This document shows positions 1-6,160 of a DNA stretch of 6,160 nucleotides, piece after piece. The stretch comes from an uncultured bacterium (GTDB lineage Bacteria > UBA4055). The position numbers and the translations under genes are program-made. The notes below the pieces were generated by a model. That model was given only the letters and a program-made list of their open reading frames with translations, was not told where the DNA came from and made no database searches. Numbering within the stretch: position 1 is the stretch's first letter; every line of letters starts with the position of its first letter. The stretch covers positions 1 to 6,160 of the forward strand of contig CALMWI010000263.1 in the NCBI GenBank assembly GCA_937873545.1. The letters are read 5' to 3'.

Positions 1-777
1 ATAAGCTTTTCCGTTTCTGAAAGCGGCGTTTGAAGGTCCTTTTGACATCTCAATCAACAATTCCCTGCCCTTTTCAATCTTTCCTGTCTCTGCGTATTTC
101 ACAAGTGCTTCAAAAGCCTCCAGTTCTTCCTTATTATTGGTGTTGCAGTGTCCATCACGGTTGACCTTCCATAGAACAGGTTCGAATTTTCCGTCCCTGT
201 AAGCTGCAATATAATCCTGAGGTCTTTTGAGTTCGCTCTGGTTGGTAAGGTAAAGTATCGGTATCTGAGGTGCGTGATTCAGCTTAATCTCTTTCCCTTC
301 CTCCTGCATTGTAAGTGCTGCTCCGATCGCCATAGCTCCTTTATATTGGTTGTCAGTCTTCTCAGCCATAAGTGTGATTATCAGACCGCCCATCGAACCG
401 CCCTTCAGGTACACATTTTCAGCTTTGCCGTACTTGCCCTCAATATATTTTTTAAGGAATTCAATATCTTCAACAGCATCGGACAAAATTACGCCATTCC
501 TGCGATAGCTTGTAGAGCCTATTATCCAGCCTTCTTTAAGCAGTTTCTGGGAAAATTCACCCTCCGTTGAAAAATCTGACGAAAGTTCTCCTGCGCTTTC
601 TATTCTGTACCCGTGAGCCAGAAGCAGCAGATTACCGGATAATTTATCAGGCACCGCTATCGTGATCTTTGACCCTTCAAGCTTGTCCGTGATAATGCTA
701 TAGCCGTCTTTGACGATCGTTTCCGAAAACAGCGATACAAAAAACAATACAAGAATTACTAATAAAGATTTTCTCAT
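1..777 (-). CDS. Secreted alpha/beta hydrolase, N-terminal part (cut by left edge)
   Basis: The first 259 codons are present and no stop is reached at the left edge, so the C-terminus is missing. Residues 1-18 (MRKSLLVILVLFFVSLFS) form a Sec signal peptide with a basic start and a hydrophobic core, so the protein is probably exported. The mature part looks like an alpha/beta hydrolase. A beta strand ending in LLLLAHGY (residues 50-57) carries the HG oxyanion motif, GGSMGG (126-131) is the nucleophile elbow with Ser128, and RDGHCN (207-212) offers His210 as the catalytic histidine. The usual acidic residue after strand 7 is not obvious: the loop reads LTNQSELKRP (177-186), so Glu182 may serve. 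These features fit a serine esterase or peptidase, but the substrate cannot be named. The start is supported by AGGAG eight bases upstream (786-790) and by a promoter-like site at 845-875. The gene appears to be transcribed on its own. Confidence 0.85.
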   Translation of the reverse strand, partial: MRKSLLVILVLFFVSLFSETIVKDGYSIITDKLEGSKITIAVPDKLSGNLLLLAHGYRIESAGELSSDFSTEGEFSQKLLKEGWIIGSTSYRRNGVILSDAVEDIEFLKKYIEGKYGKAENVYLKGGSMGGLIITLMAEKTDNQYKGAMAIGAALTMQEEGKEIKLNHAPQIPILYLTNQSELKRPQDYIAAYRDGKFEPVLWKVNRDGHCNTNNKEELEAFEALVKYAETGKIEKGRELLIEMSKGPSNAAFRNGKAY

Positions 778-844
778 TTTAACTTCTCCTGTTAATAGAA
801 CATTTATTTAACGGTTATTACTTACGCGAATATTTTTGCGTTTA

Positions 845-875
845 CAAAGTAAGCCCATTTATTTTAAATAGCAAA
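845..875 (-). promoter_or_regulatory. Bacteroidetes-like promoter of the hydrolase gene
   Basis: On the minus strand TTTG (875-872) is followed by exactly 19 bases and then TTACTTTG (852-845). This resembles the Bacteroidetes consensus of TTTG near -33 and TAnnTTTG near -7, with one mismatch in the second element. Initiation a few bases downstream would give a leader of about 60 bases before the ATG at 777. The same arrangement occurs upstream of the outer-membrane protein gene (3030-3060), which raises confidence. No transcript data support it. Confidence 0.5.
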
Positions 876-907
876 CTGAAAAGATTAATTTATTTATGAA
901 CAGTTAA

Positions 908-2986
908 TTAGAAGCTGTAATTGATCTTGACATAAGACTGCTCATAACTGCGCACAAAACGGCTGCTTTCAAGATTATTGCCTGCTGTGCTGTAACCGGC
1001 AAAAAAATTACAGTCCGGCCTGAATTCCCAGCGGAAATTTGAAAATAAACCGGCATCGTCAATACCGCCGTAGTTATTATACCGCAAGCCGTTAGTAAGT
1101 GAAACATCGTTCGAGAAGTTTATTGTCGCTCCGGCATTATCAACCCAGTATTCCTGATCATAGCCGCAGCCTTCAGGGAAATCTCCATAGCTATAGCGGA
1201 TCCCGCTGATATTATACGACAGATATTTATTGATCTTACCGCTCGCAGACATAGATAAAACATCGTAATAGAATTTGTCATTTAATTCATAAACTACTGT
1301 TTGGCCGAGATCACCGTAAACTTCAAGAGTAAGGATATCCCAATTATAATAAGATGTATAAAAAGAGCAGGCCGGGACATCGAACTTTGTTCCTGTAAAG
1401 TTATCCTGATTAAAATTCCCGGTGATATTAAATGAAAATTTGTACTGTGAGTCCATACTGAAATTAACAGCGGAATTCAAATAGCGCATTTCATCATTTG
1501 CGGTATAAAAAGAAATACTGCTCCAGGTACTGAACCCGTAGCTTTTTATAGAGCCGGAAGGAGAATCATCTTTCCAGTTAAAGCTGTAGCTCGGGTAATA
1601 AAATCCCACATCGTCCGCTCTGCCCATGCCTGCTTCAAAATCTTCGGAAACAATACCGCCGCCCAGTGACCAGTTGCATTGTCCGCTGTCGCCGTAATAG
1701 CCTCCAAAAGCGCTATATCCATTACTGATTTCTCTTACGCTGTCATCAAGGTATGAAAAATTAACTTCGCCCCATACAGAATGATGCTGATTAAAACTGA
1801 ATTTCGGCACGAAATGAAAAACATCAGCGTGATAATCCTTATTTTCCCTGTTCAGGAATGTGAACTGCATGCTCAAATTTTCCAGAGCAGGCTTAAGTGC
1901 TATGACATTAAAAAAATCATCTCTGTTGGTAATTTCACCGTCAGTTTTGATCTCTTTATCCATTGAAGACAAAAATCCGTAAGAACAGCCCGGAGTACTG
2001 CCTGTGACCTTAAAAGCAAAATTCGGCTGCATAATATTTCTGGTGTAAAACAAATTGCTGCCTACTCCGAACGCATCGAGATCCTCGTTAAAGAAATACC
2101 GGTTCTCGGCATAGTATGGCGCATAACGCATATTGAAGGTGTTCTGCGCAAGATCTAAGGGTGCGTCAGAAAAATCCGGATTAACGCTCAGTTTGGCTTT
2201 GATCGCATTGCTCGGATTATAAGAGAAATCGAACCCTATATTATCGAGGTCATTCAATTTGTTCTCATCGGGATCATAAGAAGGATCGGGTGAAAATTTA
2301 TCATTTTTTATGTCATATTTTTTTAAATAATAAGGACGGAAAAGAATATTGCTGTTAGCCTCTATTTTTTCTTTTATTTCTATGTCTGCCGCTTTTCTAA
2401 AATAATCTTTATTCCAGTTTATCCTCAAATATGGAGAAATAAAAGTTGTATTGAGGTTCTTATCATATCTAGTCAGAATGATCTTCCAGTTATATGGAGC
2501 TTCGCCCTGAAAGCGCAGGTCTTTTAAAGGGATCTCCATATTGCAGGTCCACTTTTTATCAGTTATCTCATTTTGATAGGTGTAGCCGCTGTTCCAGCCT
2601 CCGTCAATATTCATATCCTCACTTCTGATACCGTCCGTTCTTCCGCCGAGGGGATAGGCATAAAAAACATAGGCGTAGAATTTATTTACATCCGTAATGA
2701 TCTGTAACCGAATATTGTTGTCGTTGGAGAAATCATCCCGCTTTCTAAAGCTGCTATCGCCGAAAGTTGAATCGATCTCCGCTTCCCACTGCATAAATAA
2801 TTTTTCGCCGTTGTGCCAGAACCATGCTCTGTTATCCTGAGCGCATTTAAGCGTGTCTGCACTATCCGCATTATAAAACTCTGTGCACATATTTTCATCG
2901 GTAATAACCGGCCGGTCAGAAAATGGAATAGTAAATGCACCGAGCCAGCAGCTTGTGATCATTATTAGTAAAATTACTTTACTCAT
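908..2986 (-). CDS. Outer-membrane beta-barrel protein, DUF5916 family, with CBM9-like N-terminal domain
   Basis: This is a complete protein of 692 residues. It starts with a signal peptide (about residues 1-18, MSKVILLIMITSCWLGAF). Residues about 50-190 look like the CBM9-like beta-sandwich that precedes DUF5916 domains. The family's hallmark block follows: LSVNPDFSDAPLD (266-278), YAENRYFFNED (292-302) and LFYTRNI (312-318), matching the family pattern NPDF... / EKRPFFLE / LFYSRRI. From about 350 to the end the sequence is rich in alternating aromatic and polar residues, typical of barrel strands. It ends in YVKINYSF, a terminal phenylalanine strand like the signal read by the BAM assembly machinery. 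Function within this family is not established; a role in glycan or peptide handling or transport at the outer membrane is only a guess. GAGG about 11 bases before the ATG supports the start. The gene stands alone, with its own promoter-like site. Confidence 0.85.
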   Translation of the reverse strand: MSKVILLIMITSCWLGAFTIPFSDRPVITDENMCTEFYNADSADTLKCAQDNRAWFWHNGEKLFMQWEAEIDSTFGDSSFRKRDDFSNDNNIRLQIITDVNKFYAYVFYAYPLGGRTDGIRSEDMNIDGGWNSGYTYQNEITDKKWTCNMEIPLKDLRFQGEAPYNWKIILTRYDKNLNTTFISPYLRINWNKDYFRKAADIEIKEKIEANSNILFRPYYLKKYDIKNDKFSPDPSYDPDENKLNDLDNIGFDFSYNPSNAIKAKLSVNPDFSDAPLDLAQNTFNMRYAPYYAENRYFFNEDLDAFGVGSNLFYTRNIMQPNFAFKVTGSTPGCSYGFLSSMDKEIKTDGEITNRDDFFNVIALKPALENLSMQFTFLNRENKDYHADVFHFVPKFSFNQHHSVWGEVNFSYLDDSVREISNGYSAFGGYYGDSGQCNWSLGGGIVSEDFEAGMGRADDVGFYYPSYSFNWKDDSPSGSIKSYGFSTWSSISFYTANDEMRYLNSAVNFSMDSQYKFSFNITGNFNQDNFTGTKFDVPACSFYTSYYNWDILTLEVYGDLGQTVVYELNDKFYYDVLSMSASGKINKYLSYNISGIRYSYGDFPEGCGYDQEYWVDNAGATINFSNDVSLTNGLRYNNYGGIDDAGLFSNFRWEFRPDCNFFAGYSTAGNNLESSRFVRSYEQSYVKINYSF

Positions 2987-3029
2987 TTTTGTATAATCCT
3001 CTTATAAATTCAACATTTCCTGTTATTTG

Positions 3030-3060
3030 CAAAGTAATCTAATACTGCTAGTTCTCTAAA
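3030..3060 (-). promoter_or_regulatory. Bacteroidetes-like promoter of the DUF5916 gene
   Basis: On the minus strand TTTA (3060-3057) is followed by 19 bases and then TTACTTTG (3037-3030). The second element and the spacing are identical to the site before the hydrolase gene. The predicted leader is roughly 40 bases, containing the GAGG ribosome site before the ATG at 2986. The upstream element differs from TTTG by one base. Confidence 0.45.
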
Positions 3061-3096
3061 CATATAAAAATGCGACGAAACGACAAATATTCAGTA

Positions 3097-3111
3097 CAGA
3101 ATACGATTCTG
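3097..3111. repeat. Small perfect inverted repeat downstream of the toxin gene
   Basis: CAGAAT and ATTCTG form a perfect 6-base stem around a 3-base loop (3103-3105), 10 bases after the toxin stop codon. It could be a weak RNA hairpin protecting or ending the TA transcript. The stem is short and AT-rich and has no U-run directly after it, so I do not call it a terminator. Confidence 0.35.
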
Positions 3112-3121
3112 CGCGCTTATT

Positions 3122-3565
3122 CTATTTTGGGAGGTTCTTGAATTCTCCAATCCATGGATTATATAAAACAGCTCCGCTTTCTTTCATGTCTGCAATATTT
3201 CTGGTAGCTATTGCCATGTTGTTCGCGATACCGGTTGAAGCGATCATTCCGTCAATCGCGGGTAAAGGTTTTCCGATGTTCTCTGATTTAGCCTGAACAC
3301 GACCCCAGACAGCTGCGGATCCAAGATCAAATGGCACGATCCTGTTCTGGAATCGTTCTTTAAGATCATTATTTACCCATCCGATCAGATTATCCTTTCT
3401 CTGACTGCCGGTAAGCTTTTCGATGCCTTTAATAATTTCTCCGATAGAGATTACGCTTATGAATAAAGCTGATTCATCTATGCCTGATATCCATTTTATA
3501 ACATTTTTGTCAGGATCTTTTTTTATCAGTTCGGAAATTACGCAGGTGTCGAGAATATAATTCAT
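3122..3565 (-). CDS. vapC: Type II toxin, VapC-like PIN-domain ribonuclease
   Basis: The protein has 147 residues, close to the usual length for VapC/FitB-type toxins (about 130-150). PIN-domain landmarks are in order: the first strand ILDTCVISEL with Asp6, SVISIGEI with Glu43, LPAIDGMIA with Asp105, and the ATRNIADM block with Asn123 and Asp126. These acidic residues bind the divalent metal that cuts RNA in this family. VapC toxins typically cleave tRNA or rRNA and slow growth until neutralised by the partner; the target here cannot be predicted. The ATG overlaps the antitoxin stop as ATGA (3562-3565), which implies translational coupling and antitoxin made first. No frameshift or lost catalytic residue is seen, so the toxin is probably active. 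Confidence 0.93.
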   Translation of the reverse strand: MNYILDTCVISELIKKDPDKNVIKWISGIDESALFISVISIGEIIKGIEKLTGSQRKDNLIGWVNNDLKERFQNRIVPFDLGSAAVWGRVQAKSENIGKPLPAIDGMIASTGIANNMAIATRNIADMKESGAVLYNPWIGEFKNLPK

Positions 3566-3816
3566 AGTTCCACCGCTCTGGGTTTTTCTTTGCTTCGGGT
3601 CAATATCAATTCCTCTTTTGCAAGCGGAGATTTCTGAAAGAACTCTAAAATATTATTTTCAGGCTTTGTAAGCTTCTTATATTCCTCGATAGATATGATC
3701 ACTACCGCATCTTTGCCGTGCTTGGTCACTATCTGGGGAGAATCCTCCTGCGCAAGCTCGACTAAACTGCTGAATTTATTTTTTGCTTCCTGCAGCTGCC
3801 AGTGGTTTTTTATCAT
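3562..3816 (-). CDS. Type II antitoxin, Phd/YefM family
   Basis: The protein has 84 residues, normal for this family. The N-terminal half carries the Phd/YefM DNA-binding dimer pattern: WQLQEAKNKFSSLVELAQ (6-23), then PQIVTKHGKDAVVIIS (27-42) and EEYKKL (44-49). The charged C-terminal tail (about 50-84) is the part that in this family folds onto and blocks the toxin. The start is set by AAAAGGAG with six bases before the ATG, a much stronger site than the one before the toxin. The palindrome at 3844-3858 is the likely site for autorepression by the antitoxin or the complex. Phd-type antitoxins paired with PIN toxins are a common combination, and the downstream PIN gene makes the assignment secure. 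Confidence 0.93.
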   Translation of the reverse strand: MIKNHWQLQEAKNKFSSLVELAQEDSPQIVTKHGKDAVVIISIEEYKKLTKPENNILEFFQKSPLAKEELILTRSKEKPRAVEL

Positions 3817-3839
3817 TTGCGTCTCCTTTTAGCAGTTAA

Positions 3840-3858
3840 ACTGTCTAGACTGTCTAGA
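3840..3858. promoter_or_regulatory. Palindromic operator of the toxin-antitoxin operon
   Basis: TCTAGAC-T-GTCTAGA (3844-3858) is a perfect 7+1+7 palindrome. It also lies in two tandem copies of ACTGTCTAG (3840-3857). It starts just past the -10 element and would cover the transcription start, where a bound repressor would block RNA polymerase. Symmetric sites at this place are typical of Phd-type autoregulation. Binding by this antitoxin is inferred. Confidence 0.7.
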
Positions 3859-3861
3859 TTA

Positions 3862-3890
3862 AATATAATCAGGAATTACAGAATTGTGAA
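3862..3890 (-). promoter_or_regulatory. Sigma70-like promoter of the toxin-antitoxin operon
   Basis: On the minus strand TTCACA (3890-3885) and TATATT (3867-3862) are separated by 17 bases. Each hexamer matches the classical -35 and -10 consensus at five of six positions. The start would fall near 3855, inside the palindromic operator. The site sits between the lipoprotein stop codon and the antitoxin gene, so the TA pair can be expressed independently of the upstream operon. Confidence 0.6.
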
Positions 3891-3915
3891 TAAAATAAAT
3901 GATTACTTCCCCTTA

Positions 3916-5073
3916 TTAATACTCATAAACAGTCACGCAATTATCTTCTCTGTTCAGGTAGTAAATCCTGTTCCCGAAATAATACCTTTTATGATCGGCA
4001 TTGAAAAAATCATAAGCCTTGCCTACATCCATTTTGAATCTATTGATGAATATACCGTCTTTAAAAGCATCAACTATGCAGTCATATCTGTTGCTATCAT
4101 TCCTTTCCATCGGAACCTGAACAAGCAAATACCCATTTTTCTCAATCGACATTGCCATAGGTTCAACAGCCCTCTTGAAATTTATTTCGTATTTTCTGTT
4201 AACATCATCTAAAAGTGCGACTTTTCTGGTTTGAGCGAAATGTTTTGATTCTTCGTCAGACATAGCCAATTTTCTAAAGTCCTTTTTGATCCTGTAAAGA
4301 AGATCGCCTTTTTCATCCATAACATTTATCAAATAATCATCGGTAGAGTTCTTTGCTGTATAAATTCTGTTCTGTCCGACGCAGAAGGATGTGCTGTAAT
4401 CAAAGAAATTTGTATTGTCTCCGATATACTCACCAATATTCTCTTTTATGGTTTTAACAAATTCAAATTTTGAATTCCTTAAATTCACATGGTTAACATA
4501 ATGTAATTTCTCATCAACTGTTTTCCATGATTCCATAAGACAAATGTAGCTTTCAGAGTTTACCGGTCTCATATATTTCTGCTCATAATCACCGTAATAA
4601 AAGTTCCTGATGAAATCACCTTTTAGATCAAATACCGACATCTTGCTTGATCTTACATCCGACACAAAAAGAGTATCGTTTAATATCATCATGTGTGCAG
4701 CCATTTCCATCTCACCCGGGCCGATCCCTTTTCTTCCGATACTCCTTAAATATGTGCCGTTAGGGTCGAACTGTTTAACACAAGAAAGTCTATTATCAAG
4801 AATGTAAATATTGCCGTTACGATCGACAGTGATATCGTAGGGATTGATAAAATTCCGCAGCGTATCCTGCGCATTTTCGTCGTATCCGTGTATCGTGAAA
4901 ACTTCCTTCGGGCTGATCTTGAAATTTGGATCAGAGGGAATATTCTTATTGTAATAAGTTTTAATACCGTCAACTTCGCTTATTGTGTAGTTAAGTTCCT
5001 TCTTCGAGCAGCCTGAAAAGATTATCAGGGATATACATACTAAAATCATGCACAAACTTTTTTTCATCTTCAT
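3916..5073 (-). CDS. Lipoprotein with 6-bladed beta-propeller (NHL-like repeats)
   Basis: The protein has 385 residues. The N-terminus is a lipoprotein signal: basic MKMKKS, a hydrophobic core, then IIFSGC with Cys22 as the lipidated residue, followed by SKKE. It is therefore anchored in the inner or outer membrane facing the periplasm or outside. Residues 76-103 (NPYDITVDRNGNIYILD and onward) are a clear NHL-type blade. A second blade covers about 119-158 (MILNDTLFVSDV, then MSVFDLKGDFIR), and weaker blades continue to the C-terminus, which ends in NCVTVYEY. The size and layout fit the 6-bladed propeller lipoproteins common in Bacteroidota (BF3441/DUF5128-like). Such propellers usually bind proteins or ligands; no enzyme motif is visible. 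The gene begins 19 bases after the methyltransferase stop, so the two are likely cotranscribed. Confidence 0.85.
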   Translation of the reverse strand: MKMKKSLCMILVCISLIIFSGCSKKELNYTISEVDGIKTYYNKNIPSDPNFKISPKEVFTIHGYDENAQDTLRNFINPYDITVDRNGNIYILDNRLSCVKQFDPNGTYLRSIGRKGIGPGEMEMAAHMMILNDTLFVSDVRSSKMSVFDLKGDFIRNFYYGDYEQKYMRPVNSESYICLMESWKTVDEKLHYVNHVNLRNSKFEFVKTIKENIGEYIGDNTNFFDYSTSFCVGQNRIYTAKNSTDDYLINVMDEKGDLLYRIKKDFRKLAMSDEESKHFAQTRKVALLDDVNRKYEINFKRAVEPMAMSIEKNGYLLVQVPMERNDSNRYDCIVDAFKDGIFINRFKMDVGKAYDFFNADHKRYYFGNRIYYLNREDNCVTVYEY

Positions 5074-5083
5074 TTTTTAACTT

Positions 5084-5088
5084 CTCCT
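5084..5088 (-). promoter_or_regulatory. Ribosome binding site of the lipoprotein gene
   Basis: AGGAG lies 10 bases before the ATG at 5073 and 16 before the in-frame ATG at 5067, so the first Met is preferred. The surrounding AACAGGAGAAGTTAAAA is identical to the segment before the hydrolase gene. It lies just after the methyltransferase stop codon. Confidence 0.65.
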
Positions 5089-5092
5089 GTTT

Positions 5093-5893
5093 TTATTCCT
5101 TCACGCACTTCATCGAGAATGTCAGCGGCAGATCCGATCCCGGGAGAACCCAAAACCCTTCTTCGTTCTCAACCATATTCGGGTACATATCGTATGAACA
5201 GAACGGATATTCCCTGACCGACTCTATTTTCAATCCGTTGTTTATTGCAGCCATAACGAACTCGCTGAACGGATGATCCCATTCGTACTCGATGTTATTT
5301 ACAAGCTTTTCATCCCCGTCGGTGTATGTATAGTCCTCTTTATAACGGCGGACTTTTGTATTGAAATAATGCCCGATCATTTCAAGGTTCTTTTTCTCGT
5401 CGTTATACTCGAACAGGTTAGTTGTGGGATGTCCGTCGAGGATGACGAGCTTTCCGCCGGCTTTGAGGAAATGCGCGGCGATACCGAACCAGCGGTCAAG
5501 GTCGTTTATCCAGCAGAATACGCCGTAAGATGCGAACACTATGTCGAATTTTCCTTTTAAATTCTTATCGAGCTCAAGCACATTTGAGCAGACGAATTTT
5601 GTTTTCAATCCGGTTCTGCCTGCAAGCTCTCTCGCCAGTTCTACAGCTTTATCGGAAAAATCCGCGCCTGTAGCATCTGCTCCCATACGGGAAAGCGACA
5701 TTGTGGTCATTCCGAAATGACACTGAAGATGCAGTACTTTTTTACCCTTTACATCACCCAGCTCCTCAAGCTCAAGCCGATCAAGCGTATTATTACCTTT
5801 CAAAAATCCGTCCACATCGTAGAATTCCGATTTTTTATGTATGCCTACGCGTTCGTTCCAGTTCTTTTTATTAGCTTCAAAATATTTGTTCAT
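5093..5893 (-). CDS. Class I SAM-dependent methyltransferase
   Basis: The protein has 266 residues, cytoplasmic, with a Rossmann-type methyltransferase fold. Motif I reads VLHLQCHFGM (53-62), the HLQCHFG version found in one branch of class I enzymes instead of the usual glycine-rich loop. Asp78 in ATGADFS (74-80) is the acidic residue expected to hold the ribose of S-adenosylmethionine. FDIVFASYGVFCWI (116-129) covers the motif after strand 4, and LKAGGKLVILDG (143-154) is the strand-5 motif. The C-terminal part (about 160-266), rich in Tyr, Glu and Asn, probably closes over the acceptor. The acceptor cannot be named; small molecules are usual for this group. GGAG eight bases before the ATG supports the start. 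It lies 20 bases after the upstream reading frame and 19 before the lipoprotein gene, in a likely operon. Confidence 0.9.
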   Translation of the reverse strand: MNKYFEANKKNWNERVGIHKKSEFYDVDGFLKGNNTLDRLELEELGDVKGKKVLHLQCHFGMTTMSLSRMGADATGADFSDKAVELARELAGRTGLKTKFVCSNVLELDKNLKGKFDIVFASYGVFCWINDLDRWFGIAAHFLKAGGKLVILDGHPTTNLFEYNDEKKNLEMIGHYFNTKVRRYKEDYTYTDGDEKLVNNIEYEWDHPFSEFVMAAINNGLKIESVREYPFCSYDMYPNMVENEEGFWVLPGSDLPLTFSMKCVKE

Positions 5894-5913
5894 TTTATTA
5901 ACTCCATTATTCT

Positions 5914-6160
5914 TTAAAACCTCACATTCTGAAGATCAGCCAGATTTTCTTCTTTCAGCTCAATATCCGAGAATATTATGAACTTGGGCGGTAAGACTTT
6001 CGTTTGCCCGTTCTTTACTTTGTGAGTTTCATGAAAAGTGTTCAATATTACAGCGTTGTCCGTATAGCGTTCTCCGTGTGTTGTCTCTATGCCGTTGAAA
6101 AAGTGAAGCATTTCACTGCGTGACTTATTTCTGAACGTTATAAGTTGTGACTTGTAACTG
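5914..6160 (-). CDS. Unrecognised protein, C-terminal end (cut by right edge)
   Basis: The reading frame is open from the right edge (first full codon at 6159-6157) to the TAA at 5916-5914, giving the last 81 residues. An internal Met at 6111 gives a 65-residue product, but the frame continues upstream without a stop and no good ribosome site precedes that Met. A longer protein entering from outside is therefore more likely. The visible part is soluble-looking and charged, with FRNKSRSEMLHFFNGIETT, then ERYTDNAVILNTFHETH, KVLPPKFIIFSDIEL and an acidic stretch ending in NVRF. I do not recognise the family, and no catalytic motif can be assigned. It ends 20 bases before the methyltransferase gene and is probably in the same operon. 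Confidence 0.6.
   Translation of the reverse strand, partial: SYKSQLITFRNKSRSEMLHFFNGIETTHGERYTDNAVILNTFHETHKVKNGQTKVLPPKFIIFSDIELKEENLADLQNVRF

Noticed and set aside
274..570. 98-codon plus-strand reading frame
   Set aside because: It is fully antisense to the hydrolase gene, whose signal peptide and nucleophile motif are clear; the plus-strand translation has no recognisable features.
824..841. Imperfect inverted repeat ACGCGAA / TTTGCGT in the hydrolase leader
   Set aside because: On the transcribed strand the stem has an A-C mismatch and no following U-run, and it sits at the predicted transcription start, so neither a terminator nor a riboswitch is supported.
871..907. AACTG / CAGTT inverted repeat after the DUF5916 stop codon
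   Set aside because: Only five base pairs around a loop of about 22 AT-rich bases; too weak to call a terminator.
3061..3083. Repeated CGAC near 3072-3083 followed on the minus strand by a T-run
   Set aside because: The copies are in direct orientation and cannot form a terminator stem; no further units suggest a repeat array.
3802..4212. 136-codon plus-strand reading frame across the antitoxin start and the lipoprotein 3' end
   Set aside because: It lies antisense to the antitoxin start, the TA promoter and the lipoprotein gene, has no ribosome site or family resemblance, and reads as a shadow of the opposite strand.
5273..5560. 95-codon plus-strand reading frame
   Set aside because: It is antisense to the conserved methyltransferase gene and has no supporting motif or start context.

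Overview
The window is AT-rich bacterial DNA. All six recognisable genes lie on the minus strand, so transcription runs right to left. Three things suggest a Gram-negative of the Bacteroidota or wider FCB group: a DUF5916-type outer-membrane barrel protein, a beta-propeller lipoprotein, and two promoter-like sites resembling the Bacteroidetes TTTG / TAnnTTTG consensus. This placement is an inference; there is no rRNA or other marker gene to confirm it.

Layout in the direction of transcription (right to left): (1) 6160-3916 holds three tightly spaced genes, probably one operon. They are the C-terminal part of an unrecognised protein that enters from beyond the right edge, a class I SAM-dependent methyltransferase, and a lipoprotein with an NHL-type beta-propeller. 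The two gaps are about 20 bases each. (2) 3890-3122 is a compact type II toxin-antitoxin operon with a Phd/YefM-like antitoxin and a VapC-like PIN-domain toxin. The genes overlap by four bases, and a sigma70-like promoter is followed directly by a palindromic operator. (3) 3060-908 is a stand-alone gene for a 692-residue outer-membrane protein with an N-terminal CBM9-like domain and a C-terminal barrel (DUF5916 family). (4) 875-1 is the N-terminal 259 residues of a secreted alpha/beta hydrolase that runs off the left edge.

No gene-free stretch exceeds about 140 bases. The three intergenic regions (778-907, 2987-3121, 3817-3915) hold promoter-like sites and one small inverted repeat, with no convincing rho-independent terminator. 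No tRNA, rRNA, CRISPR array, insertion sequence or phage gene was seen.

Three of the proteins carry export signals (hydrolase, barrel protein, lipoprotein), so this looks like an ordinary chromosomal stretch of cell-envelope genes interrupted by a TA module. I found no convincing new multi-gene system. The most useful observations are the pair of matching promoters (TTTR-N19-TTACTTTG), the operator architecture of the TA module, and the unusual methyltransferase/propeller-lipoprotein pairing.
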